Source: Gammaproteobacteria bacterium (GTDB taxonomy: Bacteria; Pseudomonadota; Gammaproteobacteria; Pseudomonadales; Pseudohongiellaceae). From it: a stretch of DNA of 35,567 bases. Positions 8,244-20,332 of this stretch are shown piece after piece. Positions within the stretch are counted from its first letter, which is position 1. Every line of letters begins with the position of its first letter. The position numbers and the translations under genes were made by a program. The notes under the pieces are model-generated. The model was not told where the DNA came from. It worked only from the letters and a program-made list of their open reading frames with translations, and did not search any database. The DNA lies in contig JAUHWU010000020.1 of assembly GCA_030427065.1 (NCBI GenBank), positions 1 to 35,567 on the forward strand, in the 5' to 3' direction.

Positions 8244-9890
8244 GTGATTGTTGCCAGCTGGCAGAAGTGTATTTACTGTCTTAAAAACGAACTTCCTTCT
8301 CAACAATTTAATACCTGGATCAGACCATTACGGTTTATAGATGGTGATGATACCCTTTATCTGCTTGCACCCAATAAATTTATTCTAGAGTGGGTGAAGG
8401 AGCATTTTCTCGATCGGATCAAGGAAATTGTCCAAAAAGACTTTCAACAAAGCAGGAATGTCGCTCATGCCAGAGATGGAGAGAGGGGTCAGAATGAACA
8501 GGTGCATGTCATTCTGGAAATTGCCAGTGCCGAAAAACTCCCTGATAATATTTCCCTGGACCAGGCATTAAGCACGGCTGACCTGAATAACTCTCTGGAT
8601 AATGATCAGCAAGACGCTGATGACCGGTTTTCTGCCTTTAATACTCATGTAAGCGATGAACAGCAAAGTCGTGAGTCCGGGTATGGAACACCCCGACCAT
8701 CAGGCATAATCGAGCATATAGGGAATGCAGGGAATGCAGGGTATAGAGACGCTACAGGACTGTTTACTGATCAGCCATACAATGTCACTGATAACCGTTC
8801 TTCCCATGCTTTTGCCAGGACGAGAATATCTACCCCGTCCCTGGGCAGCAAAAGCAGGCATCAGCGTTATAAAGGCGAACTCAACAGAAACTATACTTTC
8901 AATAATTTTATTGAAGGTAAATCCAATCAGATTGCCCGTGCTGCAGCCGCACAAGTAGCCGACAACCCGGGAGGTGCTTATAACCCCCTGTTTATCTATG
9001 GTGGAGTGGGGCTTGGGAAAACGCATTTGATGCATGCCATTGGCAATCATCTGATGGAACAGAACCCGAATGCCAATGTTGTATATCTTCATTCCCAAAC
9101 CTTTGTTGGCAGCATGGTTTCAGCCCTGCAATTAAATGCTATCAATGAGTTCAAGCGCTATTATCATTCTGTTGATGCCCTGCTGATTGATGATATTCAG
9201 TTTTTTGCCAACAAGGAGCGATCACAGGAAGAGTTTTTCCATACCTTTAATGCGATTTTTGAAGGTGGCCGCCAAATCATCATGACATGTGATAAATATC
9301 ATAGTGAAATCAATGGCCTGGAAGAAAGACTGAAGTCTCGTTTTGGCTGGGGATTGTCAGTAGCTGTAGAGCCACCGGAGCTGGAAACCCGGGCAGCAAT
9401 CCTGATTAACAAGGCCAATCAGGAGCAGGTTTACCTGGCAAACGAAGAAGCCATGTTTATGGCGCAAAAACTTCGCTCCAATGTACGTGAACTTGAAGGG
9501 GCATTGAAAAAGGTAATAGCTCATACCCGTTTCATGGGATCTGAAATTACCATCCCTTTGATCAAAGATGCACTAAAAGACTTGCTGGCGATTCAGAATA
9601 AACTCATTAGTGTTGATAATATCCAGCGGACTGTTGCGGAATACTACAAAATAAAGATGGCAGACATGATTTCCAAAAGACGCACGCGTTCTGTTGCCAG
9701 ACCGCGCCAGGTTGCCATGTGCCTGTCAAAAGAACTGACCAATCACAGCCTGCCGGAAATTGGCATTATGTATGGCGGCAGGGATCATACAACGGTGATG
9801 CATGCCTGTCGTACCATCAATGATTTACGTAAGTCATCCTCTGACATTAATGAGGACTATCAAAACCTTTTACGCTCACTATCAAGCTAA
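8244..9890 (+). CDS. dnaA: Chromosomal replication initiator protein DnaA
   Basis: I choose the GTG at 8244 (548 residues), because the N-terminus VIVASWQKC then aligns with the usual MSVxLWQQC. A GTG at 8235 would add three residues but sits only two bases from the GGAG element; neither spacing is ideal. Domain I contains [15 protein letters not shown]. Domain II, about residues 85-210, is long, polar and variable. The AAA+ domain III has GGVGLGKT (253-260) and LLIDDIQFF. Domain IV ends with the DNA-binding signature [15 protein letters not shown]. DnaA binds DnaA boxes, melts oriC and loads the helicase. dnaN follows after 33 bp. The linker includes a tandem 9-bp repeat encoding GNAGNAG. 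Confidence 0.98.
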   Translation: MIVASWQKCIYCLKNELPSQQFNTWIRPLRFIDGDDTLYLLAPNKFILEWVKEHFLDRIKEIVQKDFQQSRNVAHARDGERGQNEQVHVILEIASAEKLPDNISLDQALSTADLNNSLDNDQQDADDRFSAFNTHVSDEQQSRESGYGTPRPSGIIEHIGNAGNAGYRDATGLFTDQPYNVTDNRSSHAFARTRISTPSLGSKSRHQRYKGELNRNYTFNNFIEGKSNQIARAAAAQVADNPGGAYNPLFIYGGVGLGKTHLMHAIGNHLMEQNPNANVVYLHSQTFVGSMVSALQLNAINEFKRYYHSVDALLIDDIQFFANKERSQEEFFHTFNAIFEGGRQIIMTCDKYHSEINGLEERLKSRFGWGLSVAVEPPELETRAAILINKANQEQVYLANEEAMFMAQKLRSNVRELEGALKKVIAHTRFMGSEITIPLIKDALKDLLAIQNKLISVDNIQRTVAEYYKIKMADMISKRRTRSVARPRQVAMCLSKELTNHSLPEIGIMYGGRDHTTVMHACRTINDLRKSSSDINEDYQNLLRSLSS

Positions 9891-9923
9891 AAATTACTAA
9901 AAATCAAAGGATTAGTTAAAGCC

Positions 9924-11030
9924 ATGCAATTTGAAATTTCCCGTGAAGCATTGATCAAACCCCTGCAGCTGGTTACCGGAGTGGTGGAGAGAAGGCAGAC
10001 ATTGCCGGTTTTATCCAATGTCCTCCTCTCTCTAGATAATAATCAGCTTTCATTCACGGGAACGGACCTGGAAGTTGAGTTGATGGGCAAGGTCGAAGTT
10101 GATTCAGGAAAAAGTGATGGCGATATTACCGTCCCTGCCCGAAAACTGATGGATATCTGTAAATCCCTGCCTGATAGTGCCAGTCTGAAATTTGAACTGG
10201 ATAATGACAAATTAAAAATTCAGTCAGGTCGTAGTCGCTTTTCTCTTTCCACCCTGCCGGCTACGGATTTCCCCGGTGTTGAGGAATCTTCAGGCACGCT
10301 CGAGTTTTCGGCATCAAAAACCCTGCTCAAAGCCATGCTTCACAATACCAGCTTTGCCATGGCACAGCAGGATGTCCGTTATTATCTCAATGGCATGCTA
10401 ATTGAAGTAAGCCCTGACTATCTGCGTGTTGTCGCTACTGACGGGCATCGATTGGCAATGCAGACAGAAGCCATGAAATCAAATGTCAGTGAAACAACAG
10501 GTGTAATTATACCTCGCAAGGGTGTTTTAGAACTTAGCCGGCTGCTTTCTGATGGGGATGATGAGGCTATACATGTTGTGATTGGAGCCAATCATATTCG
10601 TGCGACCATGGCCAATTTTACGTTTACCTCGAAGCTTGTAGACGGTAAATTTCCTGACTATAACCGTGTTCTTCCAAAAGGCGGCGATAAGAACGTTATC
10701 GCAGGTCGGGAACAATTGCGCGACTCATTAAACCGAACGGCTATCCTGTCAAACGAAAAGTTTAGAGGCATACGTCTTATCTTGTCTAATGATGAGCTAA
10801 AGATTCTTGCCAACAACCCTGAGCAGGAAGAGGCGGAAGAAACTGTACCGGTAGAGTACAAGGGTGATTCAGTGGAAATTGGCTTTAATGTGGTATATCT
10901 GGTTGATGTGCTCAGTGTGCTTGATACCGAAAATGTACAAATTATAGTTTCAGACCCTAATAGTAGCGCCCTGATACAATCCTCTGATGATAGCAGTGCC
11001 ACTTATGTGGTGATGCCTATGAGGCTCTAG
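9924..11030 (+). CDS. dnaN: DNA polymerase III beta subunit (sliding clamp)
   Basis: At 368 residues this is the normal clamp length. It starts MQFEISREALIKPLQLVTGV and contains LPVLSNVLL, a central ATDGHRLAMQ segment, FTSKLVDGKFPDYNRVLPKG and the C-terminal VMPMRL, all hallmarks of bacterial beta clamps. The homodimer encircles DNA and tethers polymerase III and other clamp-binding proteins. It lies between dnaA and recF in the conserved dnaA-dnaN-recF-gyrB cluster, 33 bp after dnaA and 44 bp before recF, so it probably shares the dnaA transcript. Confidence 0.98.
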   Translation: MQFEISREALIKPLQLVTGVVERRQTLPVLSNVLLSLDNNQLSFTGTDLEVELMGKVEVDSGKSDGDITVPARKLMDICKSLPDSASLKFELDNDKLKIQSGRSRFSLSTLPATDFPGVEESSGTLEFSASKTLLKAMLHNTSFAMAQQDVRYYLNGMLIEVSPDYLRVVATDGHRLAMQTEAMKSNVSETTGVIIPRKGVLELSRLLSDGDDEAIHVVIGANHIRATMANFTFTSKLVDGKFPDYNRVLPKGGDKNVIAGREQLRDSLNRTAILSNEKFRGIRLILSNDELKILANNPEQEEAEETVPVEYKGDSVEIGFNVVYLVDVLSVLDTENVQIIVSDPNSSALIQSSDDSSATYVVMPMRL

Positions 11031-11074
11031 TGGGCCAATACGCCCCATTGCGACCTCTCAATGCAGGGTGCTAG

Positions 11075-12202
11075 ATGCCCAGCATACAAAAGCTGCAAGT
11101 AAATACCTTTCGGAATCTTCACCAGGAAACACTGAATCCTGTTCCTGGGGTAAATCTTATTTGTGGCCAAAATGGTAGCGGAAAATCCAGTATTCTCGAG
11201 GCCATCTATTTCCTCGGTCTTGGGCGTTCTTTTCGTAATACCCAGCAAACCCCTTTAATTCAACACGGCTCACGCGCCTGCTCTGTTTTTGGCGAGCTTG
11301 CTGATGGTCTTACGATGGGCGTAAGCCGAAGCCTTGATGCGCCCTCACAGATTAGACTGAGGGGTAATAAAGCCCAATCATCAGCTGAGCTGGCCAAACA
11401 CCTCCCCTTGCAACTGCTTAATGCAGAAGCTTTCAAATTGCTTGAAGGCGGCCCTAAAACCAGAAGGCAGTATATTGACTGGGGGGTGTTCCACGTGAAA
11501 CATCAGTTTCATAATCACTGGCGAGAATTCAAACGCTGTCTGCAAAACCGCAATATTCTTTTAAAGCGCAAAGCCCCCGCTGCCGAAATTACTCCCTGGA
11601 CCCATGAGTTTGTGCGTCATGCCACTATTGTGGATGAATTTCGAAGTGACTACCTGTCTCTATTTTTGCCCTTTCTTGAAAACATTATGGGCCAATTAAT
11701 CCAGCTTGACGGGCTTTCTTTTCGATATAGCCGTGGCTGGAATCAAGATGAGGATATTTCCTGTGTGCTGGAACAGGGCTTGAAGCGTGATTTTGCCTTT
11801 GGCCATACTGTTTCCGGGCCACAGCGGGCTGACCTTAAAATCAGGCTTGGATCAGAGAACGCCTGTAACATTCTGTCTCGAGGCCAGCAGAAGCTCCTGG
11901 TAAGTGCGATGAAGCTGGCTCAGGGCGCTTTTCTTGTCAGGGAATCCGGTCTGCAGTGCCTTTACCTTATAGATGATCTGCCGGCGGAGCTGGACAAGGA
12001 AAATCGTGTTAAGGTATGCAGCTTATTGAGAGACCTTGGTGGCCAGGTATTTCTTACCGGTACGGAGCAGGATGAGTTGCTGGATACCGTTAAAAACAGC
12101 AATTTTGATACTAATGATTGTAAGCTGTTCCACGTGAAACATGGTATAATCAGCGCTGATATAGAGCCCTTTGTGCAGGCTATGGAACAGAGTAAATATT
12201 GA
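11075..12202 (+). CDS. recF: DNA replication and repair protein RecF
   Basis: This 375-residue protein is an SMC-like ATPase: Walker A GQNGSGKS at residues 31-38, an ABC-type signature LSRGQQKLLVSAMKLA late in the protein, and Walker B YLIDDLPAELD. RecF acts with RecO and RecR to load RecA at single-strand gaps. The gene starts with an ATG 44 bp after dnaN, with the family-typical MPSIQKLQVNTFRNL. Two exact parS sequences lie inside the coding region, both encoding FHVKH, once at WGVFHVKHQF and once near the end at KLFHVKHGI. Both protein segments resemble conserved RecF positions (FHVEH/FHVKH), so DNA-level and protein-level selection coincide. Confidence 0.97.
   Translation: MPSIQKLQVNTFRNLHQETLNPVPGVNLICGQNGSGKSSILEAIYFLGLGRSFRNTQQTPLIQHGSRACSVFGELADGLTMGVSRSLDAPSQIRLRGNKAQSSAELAKHLPLQLLNAEAFKLLEGGPKTRRQYIDWGVFHVKHQFHNHWREFKRCLQNRNILLKRKAPAAEITPWTHEFVRHATIVDEFRSDYLSLFLPFLENIMGQLIQLDGLSFRYSRGWNQDEDISCVLEQGLKRDFAFGHTVSGPQRADLKIRLGSENACNILSRGQQKLLVSAMKLAQGAFLVRESGLQCLYLIDDLPAELDKENRVKVCSLLRDLGGQVFLTGTEQDELLDTVKNSNFDTNDCKLFHVKHGIISADIEPFVQAMEQSKY
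11487..11502. promoter_or_regulatory. parS: parS centromere site 1 (ParB binding)
   Basis: TGTTCCACGTGAAACA is an exact match to the broadly conserved chromosomal parS 16-mer. It lies in the middle of recF, about 3.4 kb from oriC. ParB loaded here would form the origin segregation complex with the ParA encoded at 1-469. Confidence 0.9.
12126..12141. promoter_or_regulatory. parS: parS centromere site 2 (ParB binding)
   Basis: A second exact TGTTCCACGTGAAACA lies in the 3' end of recF, 639 bp from the first and in the same orientation. Both copies are read in the same codon phase (FHVKH). Two sites close to oriC are typical of gammaproteobacterial ParABS systems. Confidence 0.9.
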
Positions 12203-12209
12203 TAAATAG

Positions 12210-14669
<2,460 letters not shown>

Positions 14670-14774
14670 GATAATTTAATTATTGCGGTCTTTTAAGGTG
14701 GGATTGGGTGCTGGAAGAAAAGGAAACAACTATCCAAAAAATGAGCGTAAAGTAGTTTGATAATTTGGATAAAC
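14670..14774. other. Convergent gyrB/plsC intergenic gap
   Basis: This 105-bp gap lies between convergent genes. A TATCCAAA/TTTGGATA inverted repeat (14731-14738 and 14764-14771) has a 25-base loop and no T-run, so I do not call it a terminator. No other structure stands out. Confidence 0.4.
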
Positions 14775-15470
14775 CTAGATGGCTTGACGAATCCAGGTTT
14801 CAATTTCACCAATAAGTTCTTTTGGATTTCTTCCGGTTGGATCTATTGCTTCGCCAATAACAACCTGAATAGTTCCAGGATTTTTTAGAATTTTGTGAGC
14901 AGGCCAGCAAATACCGGCGTTATGGGCAATTGGTAGAATTTTTCTGCCAGAAGAAATCGCCAATTGAACACCACCGGCAGAAAATTTCTTTTCCACACCT
15001 GGTGCAACACGTGTGCCTTCCGGAAAAATCAATACTGAAATTCCGCTATCCAGTTTCTCTTTACCCTGGTCTAAGACCTGTTGCAGCGCCCTTCCCTTTT
15101 TACTCCGGTCAATAGCAATAGGATCGAGTAATTTTAATGCCCAGCCGAAAAAAGGAATCATCAGCAATTCTTTTTTCAAGGTGGCGCAAATGGGCCTGAA
15201 GGTCCAGTAATAGTAAAGCGTTTCCCAGGCACTTTGATGATTGGATAATAATACAAAGGGTTCAGAGGGAATGTTCTGTTGACCGCTTATCTGGTATTGA
15301 ATATTACAGGATAGTTTTAACCACCAAAGAATAAAGGCATTCCATAAAAGAAAATAGTTATAACGAGCCTTCATTGGCAGAAAAGCGCCAATAATTATGC
15401 AAATCAGGGCATGAGGAATGAGAGCGGCAATATAAAAAAAATAAAAGAATAGAGAGCGGATAATTTGCAT
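14775..15470 (-). CDS. plsC: 1-acyl-sn-glycerol-3-phosphate acyltransferase (PlsC family)
   Basis: This 231-residue protein begins with hydrophobic stretches (about residues 5-32 and 38-54) for membrane anchoring. The acyltransferase block I is SNHQSAWET, with His78 and an acidic Glu83 where the classical HX4D motif has Asp; HX4E-type variants are known in this family. Block III is IFPEGTR at 148-154. It should add the second acyl chain to lysophosphatidic acid at the inner membrane, making phosphatidic acid. The gene follows gmhB by 14 bp, like the PA0005-PA0006 pair in Pseudomonas, and appears to end the glyQ-glyS-gmhB-plsC operon. Exact acceptor specificity cannot be read from sequence. 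Confidence 0.87.
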   Translation of the reverse strand: MQIIRSLFFYFFYIAALIPHALICIIIGAFLPMKARYNYFLLWNAFILWWLKLSCNIQYQISGQQNIPSEPFVLLSNHQSAWETLYYYWTFRPICATLKKELLMIPFFGWALKLLDPIAIDRSKKGRALQQVLDQGKEKLDSGISVLIFPEGTRVAPGVEKKFSAGGVQLAISSGRKILPIAHNAGICWPAHKILKNPGTIQVVIGEAIDPTGRNPKELIGEIETWIRQAI

Positions 15471-15484
15471 AATGAAAAAAGGTG

Positions 15485-16048
15485 TCAGGTATTTAACCCT
15501 GCGTCTGCAATAACAAACATTGCTGCAGAAAAAAGATCATCAAAAACCGGAATGTCTACAAGCTTCAGCGGATTAATAGTGGATTTTGTTAGTGAGCCTT
15601 TACCGGTTAGGACAAGAATGGGTTTGCACTGTTTTGCGATTGCGGCATCAATATCCTTTTCAGTATCTCCAATAAACCAGGCATTCTTTACGGACTGAGA
15701 AAATTGACTTTCGATCTGCTCTAAAAGGCCTGTAGCAGGTTTGCGGCATTTACAACCATCATCGGGGCCATGGGGACAGTAAAAGATGGCTTCAATATTA
15801 CCTCCCTGCTTTTCCACTTGAGCACGCATGGTTTCGTGCATTCTTGCCAGATCAAATTCAGTAAACAGTCCCCTGGCCAGACCGGATTGATTAGTGGCGA
15901 TACAAACAGTAAATCCGGCTTTAGTGAGATGGCTGATCGCTTCTATACTGCCAGGAAGGGGAATCCACTCATCTTCATTCTTGATGTAATTATCAGAGTC
16001 ATAGTTAATAACCCCGTCACGATCAAGAATTATAAGTTTGAGGCTCAT
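15485..16048 (-). CDS. gmhB: D-glycero-beta-D-manno-heptose-1,7-bisphosphate 7-phosphatase GmhB
   Basis: This 187-residue HAD-superfamily phosphatase has DRDGVIN at the N-terminus (nucleophile Asp9 and acid/base Asp11), ATNQSGLARG, and the zinc-binding loop with Cys91, His93, Cys99 and Cys101 (YCPHGPDDGCKCRKP). It also has the C-terminal GDTEKDIDAA motif. GmhB removes the C7 phosphate from heptose bisphosphate in the ADP-heptose pathway, which feeds the lipopolysaccharide inner core. The heptosyltransferase WaaC encoded about 5 kb away uses the end product. Gaps of 14 bp on both sides support an operon with glyS and plsC. A histidinol-phosphatase-like role is less likely given the context. 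Confidence 0.93.
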   Translation of the reverse strand: MSLKLIILDRDGVINYDSDNYIKNEDEWIPLPGSIEAISHLTKAGFTVCIATNQSGLARGLFTEFDLARMHETMRAQVEKQGGNIEAIFYCPHGPDDGCKCRKPATGLLEQIESQFSQSVKNAWFIGDTEKDIDAAIAKQCKPILVLTGKGSLTKSTINPLKLVDIPVFDDLFSAAMFVIADAGLNT

Positions 16049-16062
16049 GCAAATATTACCAA

Positions 16063-18138
16063 TTATGTATTTTGTAAAAAGGAAATATCTGCGATTTGAA
16101 GGAACAAATGACGTAATTTTTGCAGCAGGGACTGGCGATTGTTTCTGACCAGTTCATCATCAGTATTCACCATAACCTGATCGAAAAAGGCATCGACATC
16201 TTTTTGTAAAGTCGCCATGGAAGATAGTGCTTTTGTATAATCCTGGCTGGATAACAAGGGGGTAACTACTTTTAATAATTCGGTGAGTTTTGCAGCTAGT
16301 TGGCGCTCTGCTGTTTCACTGAGAAGATTATCGTCAACCTCCAGGGAGGGTTGTTGATCAAGCTTGGAGAGAATATTGGAGACGCGTTTATTGGCCATGG
16401 AAAGAGCAGCGGATTCATTTAACATGGAGAATTCCTTAACTGCTTTAATGCGAAGGTCAAAGTCCAGCGGACTGGTTGGCCTGACAGCATCTACAGCCTG
16501 GAATATATTTGCTGAAATGCCTTCATCAGCATACCAGGCCCGTAATCTTTCAAAGATAAAATCCTGAACACAATCGTGTAACCCGTCAGTCACTGTTAAA
16601 ACGGAATATTGCTCAATGGCTTTACTTATGCAGGTAGACAGATCAAGATCGAGTTTCTTTTCCACAATGATGCGTAATATTCCAAGGGCAGCACGTCTGA
16701 GGGCATAAGGATCTTTGGAACCAGTGGGCGGTTGGCCAATGCCAAATAGACCAACAATAGTATCCAGACGTTCAGCCAAAGCCAGTGCCATACCTGTTGC
16801 AGTACCTGGTAAATTATCACCAGCAAAGCGCGGCATGTATTGTTCATGCATTGCCATGGCGATATCTTCCGTTTCTCCATCATGGCAAGCATAGTAATAG
16901 CCCATAATGCCCTGTAAATCGGCAAATTCACCAACCATGCCTGTTAACAAATCACATTTTGCAATTTCGGCAGCTCTTACGACACTGGCCTGATCTGTAC
17001 CGATGGCTGTTGCTATATAAGAAGCAAGTTTTGCAACTCGTTGAGTTTTATCAAACAGCGTTCCCAGAGTCTGTTCAAAGATTACCGTTTTCAGTTTGTC
17101 CCTTCTTGACGCAAGAGTGAACTTTTTGTCTTGTTCAAAAAAGAAATCCGCATCAGCCAGCCGAGGCCGTATAACTCGTTCGTTACCGTTTATTACGACT
17201 TCCGGGTTCAGACTTTGGATATTACTTACGGTAATAAAATTGGGCTTGATGTTGCCGCCATCATCTTCCAGATAAAAGCATTTCTGGTGCTCCTTCATTG
17301 ATGAGACAAGAGCTTCTTTCGGTACTGACAGAAACCGCTCGTCAAAGCTGCCGGTTAAAGCAACAGGCCATTCAACCAGGGCAGTGACTTCATTAAGTAA
17401 TTCTTCATCGATAACAACGTGAGCATCCAGGGTTTGTGCCTGGGATTGAATCTGGCTTCGAATCTTTTCTTTTCGGCTATTGAAATCAGGGAGTACAAAC
17501 CCGGTTTCTGACAGTAATGTTTCGTAATCAGCAGGAGAATCAATGGTCAGGTTTTCAGGATGGTGAAATCTGTGCCCACGAGTAATATTGCCGGCCTCAA
17601 TGCCAAGAATAGTAGCTGGAACAATTTCATTACCAAGAAGGACAACAGCCCAGTGCACGGGGCGCACGAATTCATTTCTTGAGCTGCCCCAGCGCATGCG
17701 TTTGGGAATCGGCAATGCGGCGAGTGCTTCGTTTATGATTTCGGGGAGTAATTTATCGGCAGACTCCCCTGCTTTTGATGTTTTATAATGAAGCTTGCTT
17801 ACCTTGCCATCATCTTTTTCTGATAATTCGGATACTTCAACACCGCAAGAGCGGGCGAAACCCTGTGCGGCTTTACTGGGATTGCCCTGGTCATCAAATG
17901 CAGCTTTTAACGCTGGCCCAAAGCGCTCAATAGTGACGTCATCCTGCATAGTCTGAAGGCTTTTTACCAGCACTGCCAGCCTCCTTGGTGTTGCATAGGC
18001 TTTGGCATTATCAAATGCAAGCTTATGTTTTTGCAGTCTTTTCTCAATTTCCTGCTGGAATGATTGGGACAATGAAAGCAGCGCTTTAGGCGGCAGTTCT
18101 TCAGTCCCTATTTCTATGAGTAAATCCAGATTATTCAT
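16063..18138 (-). CDS. glyS: Glycyl-tRNA synthetase beta subunit
   Basis: I start at the ATG at 18138 (691 residues; [20 protein letters not shown]), which matches the family N-terminus. A longer frame from 18165 adds nine residues that look unrelated. The start overlaps the glyQ stop by 8 bp, which implies translational coupling. Conserved blocks include the GTEELP start, [15 protein letters not shown]...[26 protein letters not shown] and [12 protein letters not shown]...[16 protein letters not shown], followed by a C-terminal tRNA-binding (DALR-like) region. The beta subunit binds tRNA(Gly) in the alpha2-beta2 synthetase. Length agrees with E. coli GlyS (~689). Confidence 0.97.
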   Translation of the reverse strand: MNNLDLLIEIGTEELPPKALLSLSQSFQQEIEKRLQKHKLAFDNAKAYATPRRLAVLVKSLQTMQDDVTIERFGPALKAAFDDQGNPSKAAQGFARSCGVEVSELSEKDDGKVSKLHYKTSKAGESADKLLPEIINEALAALPIPKRMRWGSSRNEFVRPVHWAVVLLGNEIVPATILGIEAGNITRGHRFHHPENLTIDSPADYETLLSETGFVLPDFNSRKEKIRSQIQSQAQTLDAHVVIDEELLNEVTALVEWPVALTGSFDERFLSVPKEALVSSMKEHQKCFYLEDDGGNIKPNFITVSNIQSLNPEVVINGNERVIRPRLADADFFFEQDKKFTLASRRDKLKTVIFEQTLGTLFDKTQRVAKLASYIATAIGTDQASVVRAAEIAKCDLLTGMVGEFADLQGIMGYYYACHDGETEDIAMAMHEQYMPRFAGDNLPGTATGMALALAERLDTIVGLFGIGQPPTGSKDPYALRRAALGILRIIVEKKLDLDLSTCISKAIEQYSVLTVTDGLHDCVQDFIFERLRAWYADEGISANIFQAVDAVRPTSPLDFDLRIKAVKEFSMLNESAALSMANKRVSNILSKLDQQPSLEVDDNLLSETAERQLAAKLTELLKVVTPLLSSQDYTKALSSMATLQKDVDAFFDQVMVNTDDELVRNNRQSLLQKLRHLFLQIADISFLQNT

Positions 18139-19093
18139 TATTAGCCAGCGTCTCATTGAAATCATTCAGGGCCGTTTGTCTTAATGCTTGCGGCGCGAGC
18201 GGAAAACCCAGCCTGGCTCGAGAGTCAAAATAGGCTTGAGCGACATTACGGGCCAATGTGCGTACTCTTAAAATATATCGTTGGCGTTCTGTTACCGAAA
18301 TTGCTGATCTGGCATCAAGCAAATTGAAATAGTGTGAGGCTTTGAGGACCATTTCATAGGCGGGTAAGACCAGCTTGTTATCGATAAGGTACTGACACTG
18401 GGTTTCACTCGCGTCGAACCCCTGGAACATATTGTCCACATTGGCAAACTCAAAGTTATAGCCTGACATTTCCACTTCATTCTGGTGGAAAACATCACCG
18501 TAGGTGACTGTACCATTGGGGGTTTCTGCCCAGACAATATCAAAAATACTGTCAACACCTTGTAAATACATGGCGATTCTTTCAATACCGTAAGTGATTT
18601 CACCGCTCACAGGAAAACACTCCAGGCCACCCACCTGTTGGAAATAGGTAAACTGGGTTACTTCCATGCCATTGAGCCAGACTTCCCAGCCGAGACCCCA
18701 GGCACCCAGTGTGGGGGATTCCCAATTATCTTCTACAAAACGAATATCGTGGATTTTAGTGTCAATTCCCAGATATTTAAGCGATTTTAGATACAAATCC
18801 TGAATATTGTCAGGCGAAGGTTTTAATATGACCTGAAACTGGTAATAATGCTGGAGTCGCATCGGATTTTCGCCGTAGCGACTGTCAGTGGGTCTTCTGC
18901 AGGGTTGCAGATAGGCACTATTCCAGCTTTCCGGGCCAATGGCCCGCAGAAAAGTAGCCGGATGAAAAGTACCCGCTCCCACTTCTATATCCAGAGGCTG
19001 GATTATCACACAGCCATGGTCGGCCCAGAACTGCTGGAGGGCGAGGATGAGTCCCTGAAACGTTGACACATCAATGGGTGCCGAATTATTCAA
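18131..19093 (-). CDS. glyQ: Glycyl-tRNA synthetase alpha subunit
   Basis: This 320-residue protein starts at a TTG (19093) with a well-placed AGGAG seven bases upstream. No in-frame ATG gives a better family N-terminus. It contains [84 protein letters not shown] and [14 protein letters not shown], which are class II catalytic blocks of bacterial GlyQ. It activates glycine and, with GlyS, charges tRNA(Gly). A short polar tail follows the conserved body. It is the first gene of the leftward glyQ-glyS-gmhB-plsC operon, divergent from the acyltransferase gene. Confidence 0.97.
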   Translation of the reverse strand: MNNSAPIDVSTFQGLILALQQFWADHGCVIIQPLDIEVGAGTFHPATFLRAIGPESWNSAYLQPCRRPTDSRYGENPMRLQHYYQFQVILKPSPDNIQDLYLKSLKYLGIDTKIHDIRFVEDNWESPTLGAWGLGWEVWLNGMEVTQFTYFQQVGGLECFPVSGEITYGIERIAMYLQGVDSIFDIVWAETPNGTVTYGDVFHQNEVEMSGYNFEFANVDNMFQGFDASETQCQYLIDNKLVLPAYEMVLKASHYFNLLDARSAISVTERQRYILRVRTLARNVAQAYFDSRARLGFPLAPQALRQTALNDFNETLANNE

Positions 19094-19242
19094 AAATGGC
19101 TCCTGAAGACAGTAAATTCAGATAAAATTGCGCTAGATTTAAAAAGCGCTAATTATGCTAAAAACCAGCCTTGATAGCGAGAATTAACTGTATTGCGGCC
19201 GATGGGAATAATAGTAATGAATGCTCTGCCGGGCCCTGACAA

Positions 19243-20133
19243 TTGAAAACAATAATTCTGATTTTATTCTTGCGTTGCCTTTCGCTACTGCCTTTGGCGT
19301 TAGCCAGGAAAGTTGGTGCATTTATGGGCAGTGTCAGCTATTCACTGTCATCAAGGATGGCGCAAACTACCCACACCAACCTGGCCATATGTTTTCGCGA
19401 GCTTAGTGAAAGTAAGCGCCAGCTCCTTGCCAGAGCCAGTATAATAAATACATTTCAGACTCTAGCAGAGTGTGGTTCTGCGTGGTTATGGCCTGCAGAA
19501 AAAGTAATGGCACATATTCTTGAGGTTGAGGGACTTGAATTGTTGCAGCGCTCCCAGGCTGCAGGGAAAGGCACCGTTGTCTTGGCTCCCCACCTGGGAA
19601 ACTGGGAGGTGTTTGGCTTGTTTTTGAATATCTGCGGATGTGGACAAAGCAGTCAGTTATACCAGGCCCCTGGCGACAAGCGCCTGGATAAACTAATCTA
19701 TGATGCACGTAGCAGAGCGGGTGCAAAAATGTTGGCAACAGACACTCGTGGCGTTGCAATGTTGCTAAAAGCGCTTAAAAGTGGAGAAATTGCAGGAATC
19801 CTGCCAGATCAAGTGCCTCCGGAAACAGGAGGAGATTTTGCGCCATTTTTTGGCAAACAGGTGCTAACCATGTCACTGGTATCAAGGCTACTGGAAAAAA
19901 CCGGTGCAAGGGCAGTGGTCGGGTTTGCTGTCAGGGCCAGGGATGGAAAGAGGTCCGGCTGGAAAATAGTCTTCAGGGAACCAGACAACAGAATATATGC
20001 CAAGCATATACAAACATCCTTGATTGGGCTCAATGCCAGTATCGAAGCAGTTGTGGAAGAGTTTCCTGAACAGTATCAGTGGGAATACAAACGATACAAG
20101 CGATTACCTCCAGGCGAAAAACGACCCTATTGA
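19243..20133 (+). CDS. Lysophospholipid/lipid A (LpxL/HtrB-type) acyltransferase family protein
   Basis: The 296-residue frame opens at a TTG (19243) just after an in-frame stop at 19237. No ATG gives a full-length protein and no clear ribosome-binding site precedes the TTG, so the start is uncertain. An N-terminal hydrophobic anchor (residues 3-22) is followed by the LpxL-family catalytic HX4E motif (LAPHLGNWE, His117 and Glu122) and ILPDQVPPETGGDFAPFFGK. Enzymes of this family transfer a secondary acyl chain from acyl-ACP to lipid A precursors at the inner membrane. The position matches the PA0011-type acyltransferase of Pseudomonas, next to glyQ. The exact acyl chain and acceptor site cannot be read from sequence. 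Confidence 0.85.
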   Translation: MKTIILILFLRCLSLLPLALARKVGAFMGSVSYSLSSRMAQTTHTNLAICFRELSESKRQLLARASIINTFQTLAECGSAWLWPAEKVMAHILEVEGLELLQRSQAAGKGTVVLAPHLGNWEVFGLFLNICGCGQSSQLYQAPGDKRLDKLIYDARSRAGAKMLATDTRGVAMLLKALKSGEIAGILPDQVPPETGGDFAPFFGKQVLTMSLVSRLLEKTGARAVVGFAVRARDGKRSGWKIVFREPDNRIYAKHIQTSLIGLNASIEAVVEEFPEQYQWEYKRYKRLPPGEKRPY

Positions 20134-20242
20134 TCATGGGTGGGTATAACAATTTGATTAAGTGATTAGTTCATTGAATATAACCATCAACTGCTAAGAG
20201 CCTGGATCAGTGGAAATACCCTGTCAGGCTTGGTAATAGTGA

Positions 20243-20271
20243 TTGAATCAATGGCTGACAAACGGAATAAT
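20243..20271 (+). promoter_or_regulatory. Candidate sigma-70 promoter upstream of the oxygenase gene
   Basis: TTGAAT (20243-20248), a 17-bp spacer and AATAAT (20266-20271) form a reasonable sigma-70 pair within the 199-bp gap at 20134-20332. Transcription would start near 20278, giving a leader of about 55 bases. Nothing else clear is in this gap. Confidence 0.35.
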
Positions 20272-20332
20272 TTGTCCCCTGGTTAACAAGAAAAAATAGT
20301 TAATGAAGGGATGTTAGTTAACAGAGAAAAAA

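Noticed and set aside
14731-14771. TATCCAAA/TTTGGATA inverted repeat between gyrB and plsC as a bidirectional terminator
   Set aside because: A 25-base loop, an AT-rich stem and no adjacent T-run make it a poor terminator.
18139-18165. Longer glyS start at 18165
   Set aside because: The added residues (MISMRRWLI) lie outside the family N-terminus; the ATG at 18138 overlaps glyQ by 8 bp, a common coupling pattern.
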